From the NCBI GenBank assembly GCA_963662175.1, contig OY759224.1:27289489-27353488 (forward strand): a DNA stretch of 64,000 bases, in the 5' to 3' direction. The notes under the pieces are model-generated. The model did no database searches and was not told where the DNA came from. It saw only the letters and a program-made list of their open reading frames with translations. Both the position numbers and the translations under genes were made by a program. This DNA is from Aradus depressus. Its lineage: Eukaryota > Arthropoda > Insecta > Hemiptera > Aradidae. Shown piece after piece: positions 42,060 to 53,658 of the stretch (its first letter is position 1; each line of letters opens with the position of its first letter).

Positions 42060-42215
42060 TGAGGACGTCGGTAGCTCAGAAGTAGCATGCTAGCTTACTG
42101 AGCTCAAGATCGTGAGTTCGAAACCTGGACGAGGCCTTTCGGCTTTTTATAGGGAAGTTAAATATACTTAGGCATATCGTGTTTCCGTTGGGAGTAAAGA
42201 GACGGTCCCAAGCCC
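42060..42215 (+). mobile_element. SINE-A head, diverged
   Basis: GAGGACGTCGGTAGCTCAGA, B box GAGTTCGAAACC. Clearly older than neighbouring copies. Confidence 0.7.
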
Positions 42216-42426
42216 CATATGTAAGTTCAAAACCTGATGAGGACGGTATACATTGTGACGTGAAGAAATGGGGCCGGGGGGTCTGAGTTAATTATAAAAG
42301 TTGTTATTCTCTGATGTAACTTACTACATTCTTGTTAAAGAATGTATCAAAATAGTTTAATAAAAAAATATAGTAAAAATAAATAGAAATAAAAATATTG
42401 GCAAATACATAAATTTAAAATAGAAA

Positions 42427-42808
42427 AGCGTTGACAAAAGAAAATGAAGAGACTCTGTTACTGTGGGAACGGAAAGTACTTAGAAAGATTTATGGACCTG
42501 TTTCCGAGAACGGCAAATGGCGTATCCGGAAGAACAGAGAATTGAGAGACCTCTACGGGGATTCCGACCTGGTGTCTGTGATCAAGCAGGCGAGATTACG
42601 TTGTTTGGGCCACGTAGAGAGAATGGAAGGAGGAAGACTCCCTAAACAAGCCCTCTACGGTAGGCCAGGCGGTGCCAGGAGAAGTGGAAGGCCGAGACTC
42701 CGTTTGCTGGACGACGTCGAGGCTGATCTCCTGGATCGAGACGAATGGAGGAGGATTGTGGCGGAGGCCCGGGTTCTTTCAGGACCGTAGCGCCGCAGGA
42801 AGAAGAAG
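42427..42808 (+). mobile_element. RTE-like LINE tail with 10-bp target duplication
   Basis: Flanked by AAAATAGAAA at 42417-42426 and 42809-42818 and ending in (GAA)n, the microsatellite-type end seen in RTE LINEs rather than poly(A). Only the C-terminal coding end remains, a typical 5' truncation. Confidence 0.8.
42431..42790 (+). pseudogene. C-terminal end of an RTE-type endonuclease-reverse transcriptase
   Basis: Open frame of 119 codons from the truncation point (first codon TTG, no ATG). It contains LLLWERKVLRKIYGPVSENG, WRIRKNREL, LRCLGHVERMEGGRLPKQAL, GRPRLRLLDDVEADL and WRRIVAEA. This is the tail that follows the RT domain in insect RTE-type LINE proteins (WERKxLRxIxGP, RWxGHVxRM, GRPxxRWxDxV, A..R..W). 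The frame is undamaged, so insertion is fairly recent. RT and endonuclease domains are absent. Confidence 0.8.
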
Positions 42809-42950
42809 AAAATAGAAAGAAAGAAAAGAACCGCCTACTACCAAAAAAGAGTGAATTAAGTCATAAATTAGTAGGCTTTAGTATAAGAAAAGAATAAAGG
42901 TTGATATTTCAAGTAACTTAATAATGTTTCTTTGGCGTCCAACGTGGGGT

Positions 42951-44344
42951 TGTCTATTTAATAAACATTTCAATATATGTATATCAATTTTCTGCGGAAT
43001 CGGCCGCAGAGAAGGGAGTAGACTCAACACAAAACTGCCTTTTAACTGCCTATGTATCGAAACAAAAGTCAGTATAAAGGTACAAAATCCATATGTGTCA
43101 ACTATCGATTTTTATTCCAAACGATTGATTGGTTTTGGAGGGCTAAATTTTGCCTAAATAGGTTTATTCGATACCATCCTGGACTATAGGATATTCAATT
43201 ACAGAATCGATTTTAGGAAAAGGGAATTATCGAAGTAGAGTATTGAAGTGTGTATGTGTGGAAAAGAAAGAAAACATGTGTCAGACAGTATGAAACGAAG
43301 TGACGACAGATGAAAAAAAACACACAAGAGGAGTGGGTGAAAACAATGAGAACCAATGTGGAGAGAATTTAAAACAGTCAGCTATTGTCTGGTTAGCCAG
43401 CCCAGAGGAGACAAATGGTTGAAAATATTTACATTTGAATGTTGTAGGAGAAGGGTTTAGGAATGTGATATGCAGATGAGGTAAGGGCTGGGAAGTGAGT
43501 AGCAATTAGGTGGCTACCGGATATTAGCCTGGATGCTAGAAGACGAGACTATACTAGTTCTTCGCAAGCATCTCCATCAATCAACCTTCTACCTCTATAG
43601 TTCTATTTATGAGACTAAAATAAAATCTCGTGTGTCCACTACGATAATATATGCTTTGCACCTGGGGACCTAAGCATACAATGCTTTTAACCCTTCCGTG
43701 GAAGCGCTGAGCCTTGTGTCGACACGAAATAAGGGGGTTCGGGGAAATATGCCATGTTGCCGCACTTGGAACCAGGAATCGAGGAAAGGGGGCGTGGTCG
43801 GCCCCGAAAGCAACATATATGACAACGCTGTGAGAGCCACGTTGCCTACCCCATTCCTACCTATGTGAAGTTAGCGAATTGACAACGCCGCATTTCCACC
43901 CACCCGCCTTATTTCGAGTAGCCGAGTATAGTTGTTTATATGCACTACTAAAAGCAAGCCCTTCATGAAGGACCTAGTCTCCCAGTCCCCTTAAAGAATC
44001 TTCTAAAATCCTCCTCTATGATCACATCTTTACCAAAAATGTGGAATCTCATCCGAGCATATGGCCAGGAAGTGAGCTGCCGTCTAACCTTCATCTACAT
44101 ATCTGTCAGTGCCGTGTCCTATTGAGAATTGTTAGTTGCCGAAACTCGCTATTTTGAAGTTCAAGATCCCCACCCTTCAACACCTTGGACTCCGCACGGT
44201 GGGGTGGTTATACGTAAACCCGAGAGGTGGGGGTTCCCGGGCAATCAGATGTTCGTGGGTGGTCAACTGTTAAATATTAGCGCAAACTGGCTTTGGAGGG
44301 GATGCAAAATGTCAATTGCTGGACATGCACCAATGACGTTTTTC
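42951..44344. other. DR1 fragments, repeat H scrap and unassigned DNA
   Basis: 43020-43160 and 44140-44345 are DR1-like (AACTATCGATTTTTATTCCA; GTCAACTGTTAAATATTAGC). 43640-43730 is a diverged repeat H (GGGGACCTAAGCATACAATG). 43170-43560 and 43730-44110 are unassigned; no frame stands out on either strand. Confidence 0.4.
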
Positions 44345-44916
44345 TAATGCAATTCTACCATCCCCAATCACCTGTATTCAGTAGACGTTAACATTGCAAA
44401 TTCAGTTTCGTTAGTCCACTCTTCTATGAGTTCGTTCACTTTCAGTTTATTGACATTCTGATGGTCAGTTTTGGGCCCGAGGCAAATATTGAACTGTTGG
44501 CTGTCAATAATATTGTTTGGGTATTCTATCAACAAAGCTTACTCTGTAGCATCATTCATGAAACTATGCTGACCATAGCCTGTTAACGACAGTAACAAAT
44601 GGAGTTGTACATAACATATACACATTGTGGCAACATTAATTAATCTGGTTCTGTCAAAATGATACATACGGTGAATCATCGACTATGTACTTCCTCAACT
44701 TGATATTAATTATAATAAAGTAAGTTTTCTCTCTCCCTCAAATTATTGTTTTACTTTTCCAGCTCTATGAAGTATAGGGGAAGTTATGTTATCGGTCAAA
44801 AATGTGGAGTTTTCTACGAAAAGGTTTTCGGACCTCTAGATTCCAAATATGAAAAAATAAATGTCTCTCTGTGTCCCGATAATTAATAGCTCCCGATAGA
44901 ATGAATGTATTAACAG
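44345..44916. other. Unassigned sequence and DR1
   Basis: 44660-44880 is inverse DR1 (GGTGAATCATCGACTATGTA, ATAGGGGAAGTTATGTTATC). No gene seen. Confidence 0.4.
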
Positions 44917-45347
44917 AAAATATTACATGTGCATCTAGAACCCTCCAAGGACGACATATCGCAGCCCCGCTTCAGAAGTGACATAACTCAAAATATTACA
45001 TGTGCATCTAGAACCCTCCAAAGACGACATATCGCAGCCCCGCTTCAGAAGTGACACAACTGAAAATATTACATGTGCATCTAGAGCCCTCCAAAAACGA
45101 CATATCGCAGCCCCGCTTCAGAAGTGACACAACTGAAAATATTACATGTGCATCAAGAGCCCTCCAAAAACGACATATCGCAGCCCCGCTTCAGAAGTGA
45201 CATAACTCAAAATATTACATGTGCATCCAGAACCCTCCAAAGACGACATATCGCAGCCCCGCTTCAGAAGTGACTTAACTCAAAATATTACATGTGCATC
45301 CAGAACCCTCCAAAGACGACATATCGCAGCCCCGCTTCAGAAGTGAC
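44917..45347 (+). repeat. 73-bp tandem repeat, six units
   Basis: Units begin AAAATATTACATGTGCATC at 44917, 44990, 45063, 45136, 45209 and 45282, spaced exactly 73 bp. Each contains GACGACATATCGCAGCCCCG and CTTCAGAAGTGACA. The first half of the unit is DR1 sequence, so the array grew from a DR1 copy. Confidence 0.95.
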
Positions 45348-45528
45348 ACGCCTGTACTCGTTTAAAAGCCCTGTCCTAGATGAATAAAAATTTAGGGTAG
45401 GCAAAATTTAGGACTCCCACAGTAGAGTCAGGCTCATGTCCACCAGAGTGATGAAAGAGCTCTCTGGTAGTACGCGATATGACCTCGTATTTAAAGCCCG
45501 GGCATGAGTCATAAAACCTAACCAAACC
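45348..45528 (+). mobile_element. SINE-A, 5'-truncated
   Basis: Begins near CTGTACTCGTTTAAAAGCCC, complete 3' part, tail AAAACCTAACCAAACCT. It abuts the end of the 73-bp array. Confidence 0.85.
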
Positions 45529-45634
45529 TATTATTATGTGTGTTTTATCTAATTATCTATTGTTTATTACCTATATATGAAGTATTAAACCGTGACTATC
45601 TGTTGCAGAGGGGTTTTACAGTATGTTCATCTTT

Positions 45635-45810
45635 AACGCGAGGCTCGAGACCATCGCTTAACGTCCCATCCGAAGGACGGCATGCTTAAGTTTTTTTTTT
45701 TTTTTTACTTCCTAGATGAAAGAAACTAAAGACTCCGGACGGGTTTCGAATCCGCCATCTTGATCTCATTAAGCAAACATGCATACCACTGAGCAACCGG
45801 CACACTCAAG
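45635..45810 (-). mobile_element. SINE-A head half, degenerate
   Basis: GAGACCATCGCTTAACGTCC to GAGCAACCGGCACACTC, with a T-run (45691-45706) replacing part of the body. Confidence 0.75.
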
Positions 45811-46604
45811 AATGAATATATCGACATGAAATTGGTTGGCTGAAAATTAATAGATATCGTCCTCATCGGGATTTGAATTTATATATGAAATTTCATGTCG
45901 ATACATCCAGCAGTTATTAGGGGTTTTGAGTCCCCTCTCCCCTCCCCCCTTCCGCTCCCCTCCCACTTCATTCCACTCAAAGGGGATGTGAAATCCATTC
46001 CATACTGATGAATTTATTCCAACTGCAGCAAATTAAATTCTACGGTTAAATGAAGTAATTTGAATATTAATAATAATAATAATGAAAATTATTATTACAG
46101 TGAATAATTTAACTACCTACTTAAACAACTAAGGAATCGTGCTCGTTAAAACGACTCCCATGTTATTGGATTCTGGGAAACCATTATTAAATACGAGTCG
46201 AATTACAGTAAATGTACTTCCCCAGCACGAATTAATCAAATACGTTTTCGCTCTCCCTCCAAAGTCAATCGACAGTTCCGCGCAAAAATTCAATATTTGA
46301 ATCTTCATTCATTTATTACATCGGAAATTATTGAGATTTTTGAGTTGAGACACTCTCTGTTCCCCCCTCCCCTCTGTTTGATTGAGCTGAAAATTAATAG
46401 GTGTCGTCTTTATAGGGCTTTGAATGCACATGTGTTTCACGTCAATATTTACATTACAACAGCAGTTATTGGAGTTTTTATGTTAAACCTCCCCCTAATC
46501 CCCCTCTTTGTTTTGGTCGATTTGGCTGAAAATCAGGAAGTGTTGTCCTAAGATGGTTCCAAATACACATACAAAAATTTTTTTTAACAAATATTCTTTA
46601 TATT
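45811..46604. repeat. DR1 copies, both orientations
   Basis: Inverse DR1 at 45830-45970 and 46210-46560 (GTACTTCCCCAGCACGAATT, CGCAAAAATTCAATATTTGA, CTGAAAATTAATAGGTGTCG). (AAT)n at 46068-46082. No gene seen. Confidence 0.55.
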
Positions 46605-46975
46605 TTGAGTATTTACAATCAGTCTAAACTATAAGTAAATTAGATGAATGACATTAAACATTAAATACATAAAAAAAAAAAAAAATTAAGAATATATACA
46701 ACGGAAGCGTATGATTATGTACAAAATTATAGGCAAAAAAAAAAAATATATATACATACATAATAAAATAATAATGTTCTACAAAATCAACATGAAAGTC
46801 CTTCAACTCGAGACCCCTCGAAACGCCCCCAGTTCTCTGCCATCCCCATCCCTCCAACTTAATGGGGGCAGGGGAGGCCGCAGGGGATCGAGTGATCCCC
46901 CCTGCCTTCTCGCCCCGCCAATCACTGTCCAGCAGTGCAGGCAGGCTAAGAAGGAAAGGAGAGATGTTCATAGAC
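46605..46975. repeat. Dispersed repeat D, copy 2
   Basis: TATTTACAATCAGTCTAAAC on the left and TTCAACTCGAGACCCCTCGA, CTGCCTTCTCGCCCCGCCA on the right; partner of 5560-6545. It has an extra ATCCCTCCAACTTAATGGGG segment. Confidence 0.6.
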
Positions 46976-47475
46976 ATACAAAGAGACAGATATGTTGTTT
47001 TTCATTTTTGAAATTAGGAGGTCGAAAAACATGAAATTCTATTGAAAACTCTGTATCGATTTTTGAACAGATTACGTAACTTCCCCTATACTTCGTATAG
47101 CTGATGGAGTAAACAAATACTTTTGACCCAAGAGAAAAATCTACATTTTATGGCCAGGTTTTCAAATACATGTTTAGGTATTTTTCTCCAATTTATTGGC
47201 TAAATTGTGCAACTTGAACCGCCTAATTAAAATGACCTTAGGGAAATCAAAATTTCATTCCTTCGGATATGGAAAAAAACAATAACATGAAGTATCCGAA
47301 AGAATACAATTTTGACCTGTGATGTAAAAAAAATTACACACATTAAAATTATTAAAATATTTCAAAAATGAATTATTATTATTTCTATAAAAACAGCTGT
47401 TAGGAGTGTCTATTTATACAGGAAGCTAACAAATACAGGAAATTTATTGTTCTTTGTTTTTCTTATTACAGTACC
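46976..47475. other. DR1 end and unassigned AT-rich DNA
   Basis: 47010-47105 is the DR1 end (CATGAAATTCTATTGAAAAC, CTTCCCCTATACTTCGTATA). 47110-47467 is unassigned. Confidence 0.45.
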
Positions 47476-48086
47476 CAGGGGCGTAGCCAGGAGGGGGGGG
47501 GGGCGTGCCCTCCCCCTGGCCAGGGCAAAAACCACAGATAAAAATTAAATAAACTAAAAAAATAGTTTTTATTAAAAATGGATTGCTAGCAAGTTACCAT
47601 AGGATCTTCAAATTTCACGTGCATCTGATTCCTAAATCCGCAATCAGCTGTTACATGTTCAAAACAAGTCATATTACATTTATTTAAATATATATGAATT
47701 CCATCATTTCATTTCCTCGCTCAAAATCTTCATTTATGTTATACTTTATAATTTTAAAGCTGATTTTACATGCGCAGTAAAAATGCAAAAGCGCAGCAGC
47801 ATTGGATGTGAGTAATTTAATTCTAATAGCACAGAAACCACAGCGTTTTTTGCTGCTGCTGTGTTTTGAATTTTTGCTGCTCATGTAAAGTCAACTCAAG
47901 TATTACAGTCAGTGGTTACCTCAGTGGGAGCTTCTAGAGGTCCGAGTCTCCCAAATTAATAACAAAAAGTCTGTAACGCTAACCACGGAAACTGCGGGCT
48001 GTGCCTCCTCGGGAGTCTACCCTCGTTGCCTAACTTCGCCCCCCCCCCTTCCCCCCCTCCCGCTCAAAATCCTGGCTACGCCCCTG
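47476..48086 (+). mobile_element. hAT MITE family 2, complete copy (611 bp)
   Basis: Ends CAGGGGCGTAGCCAGGA and TCCTGGCTACGCCCCTG are perfect inverted repeats, flanked by the exact 8-bp duplication ACAGTACC (47468-47475, 48087-48094). The interior is AT-rich with no transposase and a G-run at 47493-47504. Relatives lie at 24311-24774 and 59578-59925. Confidence 0.9.
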
Positions 48087-48599
48087 ACAGTACCTACAGT
48101 TTATTGTTCCATTTTATTACAATTGTTATTAATATTTCTATTTTCTGCTTATCTTTCTTATTATCATTATTTTTCTTTATTTCATTTTTATAATTCTTAT
48201 TGGTACAATTGTACAGCAATTTTCTTTATTTAGTATCAACTTTCATTACTTATTTTCGCTTCCTATGACCCTATGATGATGTTCAACAAAATCGGTAGAT
48301 TGGTTTCAGCGGGAGAGCGAACACTTAATTATTTAGCAGATTGCCAGTGATTCACCGACGAGGACGGGGTGGTGGAGTCTGTATAGATGAAGTAAAGTAT
48401 TCTGGTAGGGAAAGGGTTGAGGTCGTTTCCAGCTGGTCATTAGAAAGGGAAATTAGAGCCGGGGCTGGTGGAAGGGTTGAAGAACATTAGGGAAGAAGTT
48501 AGGGAAGAGACCGGCAGGAGAATAGTAATGGGTCACATGTTGTCGACAGGACTATGTCAGCAGTCACAAGGTAACTATGGGGGAAACAGGTATCCGGAC
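48087..48599. other. Unassigned with DR1 scrap
   Basis: 48270-48370 is DR1-like (GATTGCCAGTGATTCACCGA). 48370-48560 is GC-moderate and unassigned. Confidence 0.4.
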
Positions 48600-49835
48600 C
48601 AGTTAACAAGCTCTCTTCATAGACTATCATAACTCTTCGATCGGCCTATATCTAGCTACATACCTGCCACAATACCTGATAATGTGTCTAATTCTTCTCC
48701 AACTATATCCACTAGCTCCCTTCATAAGCTATCATAACTCTTCGATCGGCCTCAATCTAGTAGTCCTCCGGAGCTACAGACCTGCCACAATACCTCATAA
48801 TGTGTCTCATTCTTCTCCAACTATATCCACAAGCACCCTTGATAGACTGCATAACTCTTCGATCGGCCACAATCTAGTAGTCCTCCGGAGCTACAAACCT
48901 GCCACAAAACCTCATAATGTGTCTCATTCTTCTCCAACTATATCCACAAGCACCCTTGATAGACTGCATAACTCCTCGATCGGCCTCAATTTTGGAGTCC
49001 TCCGGAGCTATAAACCTCTCACAAAACCTCATAATGTGTCTCATTCTTCTCCAACTATATCCACAAGCTCCCTTGATAGACTATCCATAACTCTTCGATC
49101 GGCCTCAATTTTGGAGTCCTCCGGAGCTATAAACCTCTCACAAAACCTCATAATGTGTCTCATTCTTCTCCAACTATATCCACAAGCTCCCTTGATAGTC
49201 GACATACCTCCTCGATGGGGTCTCCGGAGCTACAAACCTGCCACAAAAACTCATAATATGTTTCATTCTTTTCCAACTATATCCACTAGCTCCCTTCATA
49301 AACTATCATAACTCTTCGATCGGCCTCAATCTAGGAGTCCTCCGGAGCTACAGACCTGCCACAATACCTCATAATGTGTCTCATTCTTCTCCAACTATAT
49401 CCACAAGCTCCCTTGATAGACTATCATAACTCCTCGATCAGCCTCAATCTAGGAGTCCTCCGGAGCTATAAACCTCTCACAAAACCTCATAATGTGTCTC
49501 ATTCTTCTCCAACTATCCACAAGCTCCCTTGATAGACTATCATAACTCCTCGATCAGCCTCAATCTAGGAGTCCTCCGGAGCTACAGACCTGCCACAATA
49601 CCTCATAATGTGTCTCATTCTTCTCCAACTATATCCACAAGCTCCCTTGATAGACTATCATAACTCCTCGATCAGCCTCAATCTAGGAATCCTCCGGAGC
49701 TATAAACCTCTCACAAAACCTCATAATGTGTCTCATTCTTCTACAACTATCCACAAGCTCCCTTGATAGACTATCATAACTCCTCGATCAGCCTCAATCT
49801 AGGAGTCCTCCGGAGCTATAAAGCTGCCACAAAAC
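48600..49835. repeat. 117-bp satellite array, about ten units
   Basis: Units carry CTCATAATGTGTCTCATTCT, CCAACTATATCCACAAGCTC and CTCCGGAGCTA. Successive CCTCATAATGTG starts fall at 48793, 48910, 49027, 49146, (49250 degenerate), 49367, 49485, 49601 and 49719. Most spacings are 116-119 bp. Because 117 is divisible by three, one frame stays open through part of the array; I regard it as non-coding. Confidence 0.95.
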
Positions 49836-50568
49836 TATCAAGAAGCCATACTCTGTGCAGTTTGTCTGCTTTATGGATGTTGTTCTTGTTTTTCATTTTT
49901 CTGAGTGCCCCCCTCACCTGTCTGGAAGATTGGTGACTACGACCTCTTTTATGTCTCCCCTAACATCTTCTCTTATTAGCCTCAGATATTTGCCGAACGT
50001 GCTTCAAAGCCGTCCTATGAACTTTATAGAATTCCAGGACAAGATATATATCTATAATACATAATACTTTGTTATATTTCTTCATCGTTTCCCTCTTACT
50101 TCTCTAAGTCTTCTATTATCCTTTTATTAGAAGATGAATGAAACATTGAAGTCTGCACCGCCATTTTCTTCCCCAGATATGTCGAAGTTATGTAATCGAT
50201 CAGAAATGTATGTGACCACGATAACACACGATAATACCCGAAGGGAAAGGAGGATCAGAGCGTGGCTCGACTCAAAAACTCAATAACTGCCGATGTAATG
50301 AATGTATCTACATGAAATTTCTTATATAAAGTTAAATCCCAATGTGGAGATAACCTGTCAAATTTCAGCGATATAGCCTACGATATGGGCTAAATTCAAA
50401 TATTCTAATAATTGCCGATGAAATGAATTTATTGACACAAAATTTAGTATGAGGACTTAGGAGCACCAATGTAAGTCAAATGTTGAAGAAGAAAAAGAAG
50501 AGTTTATTATAACAGTCGCATTTACAGAGGTACAATTATACAATAAGTTCCCTTAACATTACCCTTAT
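49836..50568. other. Unassigned and DR1
   Basis: 49840-50200 unassigned. 50240-50490 is DR1 (ACTGCCGATGTAATGAATGT, TTGACACAAAATTTAGTATG). Confidence 0.45.
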
Positions 50569-51431
50569 CCCTGGAATACTAACATAAACTTTGATATATT
50601 TGTTACTAACTATACGTCTCTCAGACGTACATGGCATTAAAAATCCATTTTTGCTATCAGAAATGATTTGTATTGAAGTTATGCGTATTATTGTGTTCAA
50701 TTATTATGCTAAAAGGTATTTTAAACGACCAACACATTCATTAAAAATATTTTTAATAACTCCTTGACAACTTTTAAAACTCTTTCCTTATTTTTAAGCA
50801 AAAAAACACAATTGATAGGTATATTCTGTTCAGAACCTATAAAAAAAAAAACTTAAACTAAAAAATAGGAGTCGAATTCGAATAAATCAGAGTAAGTAGA
50901 ACAAATAGTAGGTGTGACCAACACATTCTTCAAACATTTATTTTTACCAACTTTTTTGCGACTTTTATATCTTTAGTTAAAGCTAAAAAATATGGTTGCG
51001 TTCTGAAACAAAGCCGTTCATAAAATAATTAATATAAAATACAAATATATCCTAAAACCGTGTATCAGAGTTATGGATGAAAGCACCTATCATTACTAAT
51101 ACTACGTCACAGAGACGTATAAATAAGCACCTTTATTCATAACAATACGTCTGAGAGACGTAGAAAAATACACCAATAATTCATAACAGCACGTCCAAAA
51201 GACGTAGAATAATTTACGTTGAATACTAACTCTACGTCTCTGAGACGCACTATGTTATGAAAAAAATTCAGTACTTAGCTGAAATATGAAGACAGGCGGC
51301 TAGAACCCAACTAAATCAACCCAATGCTACTCAAACGAAGCATAGCTGGAAGGACGGGGAAACATTTCAAGGTCAAGCCGACGTTTTAAATCTTGAATAC
51401 GTCGCCGAGACGTGTAGTTAGTATTCTAGGG
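50569..51431. mobile_element. piggyBac-like non-autonomous element with internal palindromes
   Basis: Left CCCTGGAATACTAAC and right GTTAGTATTCTAGGG are 15-bp inverted repeats with one mismatch, flanked by TTAT on both sides (50565-50568, 51432-51435). CCCT ends and a TTAN target suggest the piggyBac superfamily, though TTAA is the rule. Six short palindromes of the type ACGTCTCxGAGACGT lie at about 50611, 51102, 51149, 51189, 51230 and 51399. AT-rich, no transposase frame. Confidence 0.65.
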
Positions 51432-52849
51432 TTATACACTAAATACAAATCAAAAATAATCTGTTAAATTAAAAACAATGCTACTGCTTAAGAGTAAATT
51501 TTAAAAAACTCTTAAAGAAAAAACAAAAAAAAAATACAAATTAACTGAAAGGAATAGAAAATAAACGTTCAAAAACAGAGATTATAATTTAAAATCATGA
51601 ACGGATATTTTTGTGTTTCCCTCCCTGAGTTTTCCCATTTGCTTTACCAAAACGTTTTGATTTGTGTCACACTTAAGTAAAATAATAAACTTAAGCACGC
51701 CGTCCGGACGTTAAGCGATGGTCTCGAGCCTGTACGATGTCAGGTACTCGTTAAAGACCCCTGCCCTAGGTGAATAAAAATTTAGGACTCCCAAAATTCC
51801 CCCTTTTTTTATTATATTACGCTAGCAGATTATCCGGTCCTGTTACTCGATAATGTCTACAAATATATTAAATAATAAATTTCATTTCGATACGTTCATT
51901 ACATCGGCAGTTATTATTTTTTCGATTTGTCCCACTCTGATCCCCCACTTCTTCTCGGCCGACTAGGTAAAAATTAACAGATGAAGTGCTTATCGGGTTT
52001 TAAATTTTAGTTTAAATATACATTTTTTTTTTTCTTTCCCCTATTGCTGCTAAAATGAACAGTGAAAGAAAGGTTGAGTATACAAATATCAAATTATTTT
52101 TATACAATTTAAAAATATTTGATTATTGTATATTTTGTAAACAAGATGGCTTCAGTTTTTCTTTGAATAATTTCAAGTTTCCATTTATGGAAATACCGTT
52201 TGATTTGTCTATAAGCGTCCATTAGTCTATGATTTATTGTGTCTTTTATTCAACTATTGAATATTAGCGCAAACGGTCTACTAGTAGTAAAGGGGGTGCA
52301 AACAGTTAGTTGATTAATTCATTTTGACGACTTTTTTAGTTTTTAAAAAGAAAAAAATATGGCACCAGGGCCTTTCGCCTTAATCAAGTGCGTGGGAAAC
52401 ATGAAAGGAAACAGAAGAAATATCTCCACCTCCCCTCCCCTCCCTCCCTCCACTTTTTCTCTCTCATTGTCCTTAAAAAAGAGAAGGATACAGAAGACAG
52501 AATAAGCATTTTTTTTCTTGGAGTGACATCTTGTGTCATATGTGAGATATGATGTCAGCAACAGCTTGCAACGCGGCAATATTGTATATTACACGGAAAG
52601 ATTCATACATGGATGCTGTATGGTTCATACGAGGTATAGAAGAAGTTATATAAACGCTCAAAAATTCGTATATAAAAAAGTCATCAGTGATTCACCGGCA
52701 ATGTACTTCCCCAGTACGAATTAATCAATTAAGTTTTCGCTCCCCCTCCAATAACAGTCGCCGTTTGCGCTAATATTCAATAGTTGATTTACATCGGGGC
52801 TCATTAATGCTCATAAAAAATTCTCGGTTCTGTCATTCATGATCATTGA
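51432..52849. other. DR1 pieces, fold-back arm and unassigned DNA
   Basis: 51600-51682 equals one arm of the fold-back at 8821-8980. 51870-52020, 52250-52330 and 52690-52800 are DR1 (CATTTCGATACGTTCATTAC; GAATATTAGCGCAAACGGTC; GTACTTCCCCAGTACGAATT). 52340-52690 has no recognised feature. Confidence 0.5.
51685..51795 (+). mobile_element. SINE-A internal fragment
   Basis: AATAAACTTAAGCACGCCGT to AATTTAGGACTCCC, with both ends lost. Confidence 0.75.
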
Positions 52850-52963
52850 GTTTTGCCTTCAAATATGAAAACATTCATACTATCAGATAAAATAAAATGA
52901 TGTCGACAGTATCTTTTCAATGTTGATGGAAATCGAGGATCTGCCGTGTAAAAGAAAATGGAA

Positions 52964-53008
52964 AAGGCCAACGTTTCGAAAACTATTTATTTTCTTCTTC
53001 AGGGCCTA
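52964..53008 (-). ncRNA. Hammerhead-like ribozyme, family b, well preserved
   Basis: Minus strand: stem I AGGCC pairs with GGCCU (5 bp). The core is CUGAAGA, an extra A, stem II GAAAA/UUUUC closed by UAAAUAG, then GAAA, and the palindromic stem III ACGU with U as cleavage base before GGCCU. All invariant core bases are present. A stem III this short is usual in PLE hammerheads, which work better as dimers. The flanking DNA (52900-53139) has no frame. Confidence 0.7.
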
Positions 53009-53139
53009 CAGGATATAAGCAAACAAATTAGACATTATAGACAATGATTTAAACAGAGACTTTATAATAATTATATTTATAATAATTTGAAAAAGAGATG
53101 GAAACCATTTTACATATATGAAAGAGAGAAAAATAATAA

Positions 53140-53658
53140 TCATATAAATAAAGCTGAAAATGTCTGTGCGTTGTACCGCTATAACTCACGAACGGCTTGA
53201 TGGATTTGATTAATTTTTTTTAAAATTTGTTCGTCATCGTCTGTGGAAGGTTATAGGCGTATTAGTACCTCAATATCTGGTCCATCCCAGCATCCACCCA
53301 CGCAATCTTTGTAACTCAAAAACCACTGCAATGATTAATGAGGAATCTTTTTGAATAGATAAGTTTTATCTACTGGAAGGTTAAGGTCTATTTTTTAGTC
53401 AACCCCTGGTACATCCCAGCATCCACTCACGCAATCTTTGTAACTCGAAAACCATTGCAACGATTAATGAGAAATCTTTTTGAATAAATTAGTTTTAGCT
53501 CCAAAGCTAGCGTTACTACAGTTGAAGGACTATAAGCCTTATTCCGTATGAATAATTGAAAATTATCATGAATGTACTGTCGAGGAACTGAATAGCCTTA
53601 TAGGAGATATTGGGAGAAAAGTCAAAGTTCCCCGGGCAACGCCGGGTATTACTGCTAG
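53140..53658 (+). mobile_element. Non-autonomous Helitron, copy 1 (519 bp)
   Basis: Starts TC (TCATATAAATAAAGCTGAAA) and ends CTAG, with the hairpin CCCGG-GCAACG-CCGGG 11 bp before the end. It sits between host A and T without target duplication. These are the Helitron hallmarks. The copy at 56981-57504 differs at only a small number of positions. Inside, two related halves repeat CCACGCAATCTTTGTAACTC. No Rep/helicase. Confidence 0.85.

Larger units (their letters stand above)
42302..42950 (+). mobile_element. LTR fragment, copy 2, split by an RTE tail
   Basis: TGTTATTCTCTGATGTAAC at the left, AACTTAATAATGTTTC at the right, then a primer-binding-site-like TGGCGTCCAACGTGGGGT at 42933-42950. 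Removing 42427-42808 and one 10-bp duplicate restores an LTR colinear with 34253-34500. No internal coding region follows. Confidence 0.65.

Noticed and set aside
44917..45347. Regular direct repeats resembling a CRISPR array
   Set aside because: There are no unique spacers; the units are contiguous copies, and the genome is eukaryotic.
48682..49311. A 209-codon open frame with internal repeats, which looks like a repetitive protein
   Set aside because: It is the 117-bp satellite read in one frame; the period is a multiple of three, and the frame is lost at the indel near 49250.
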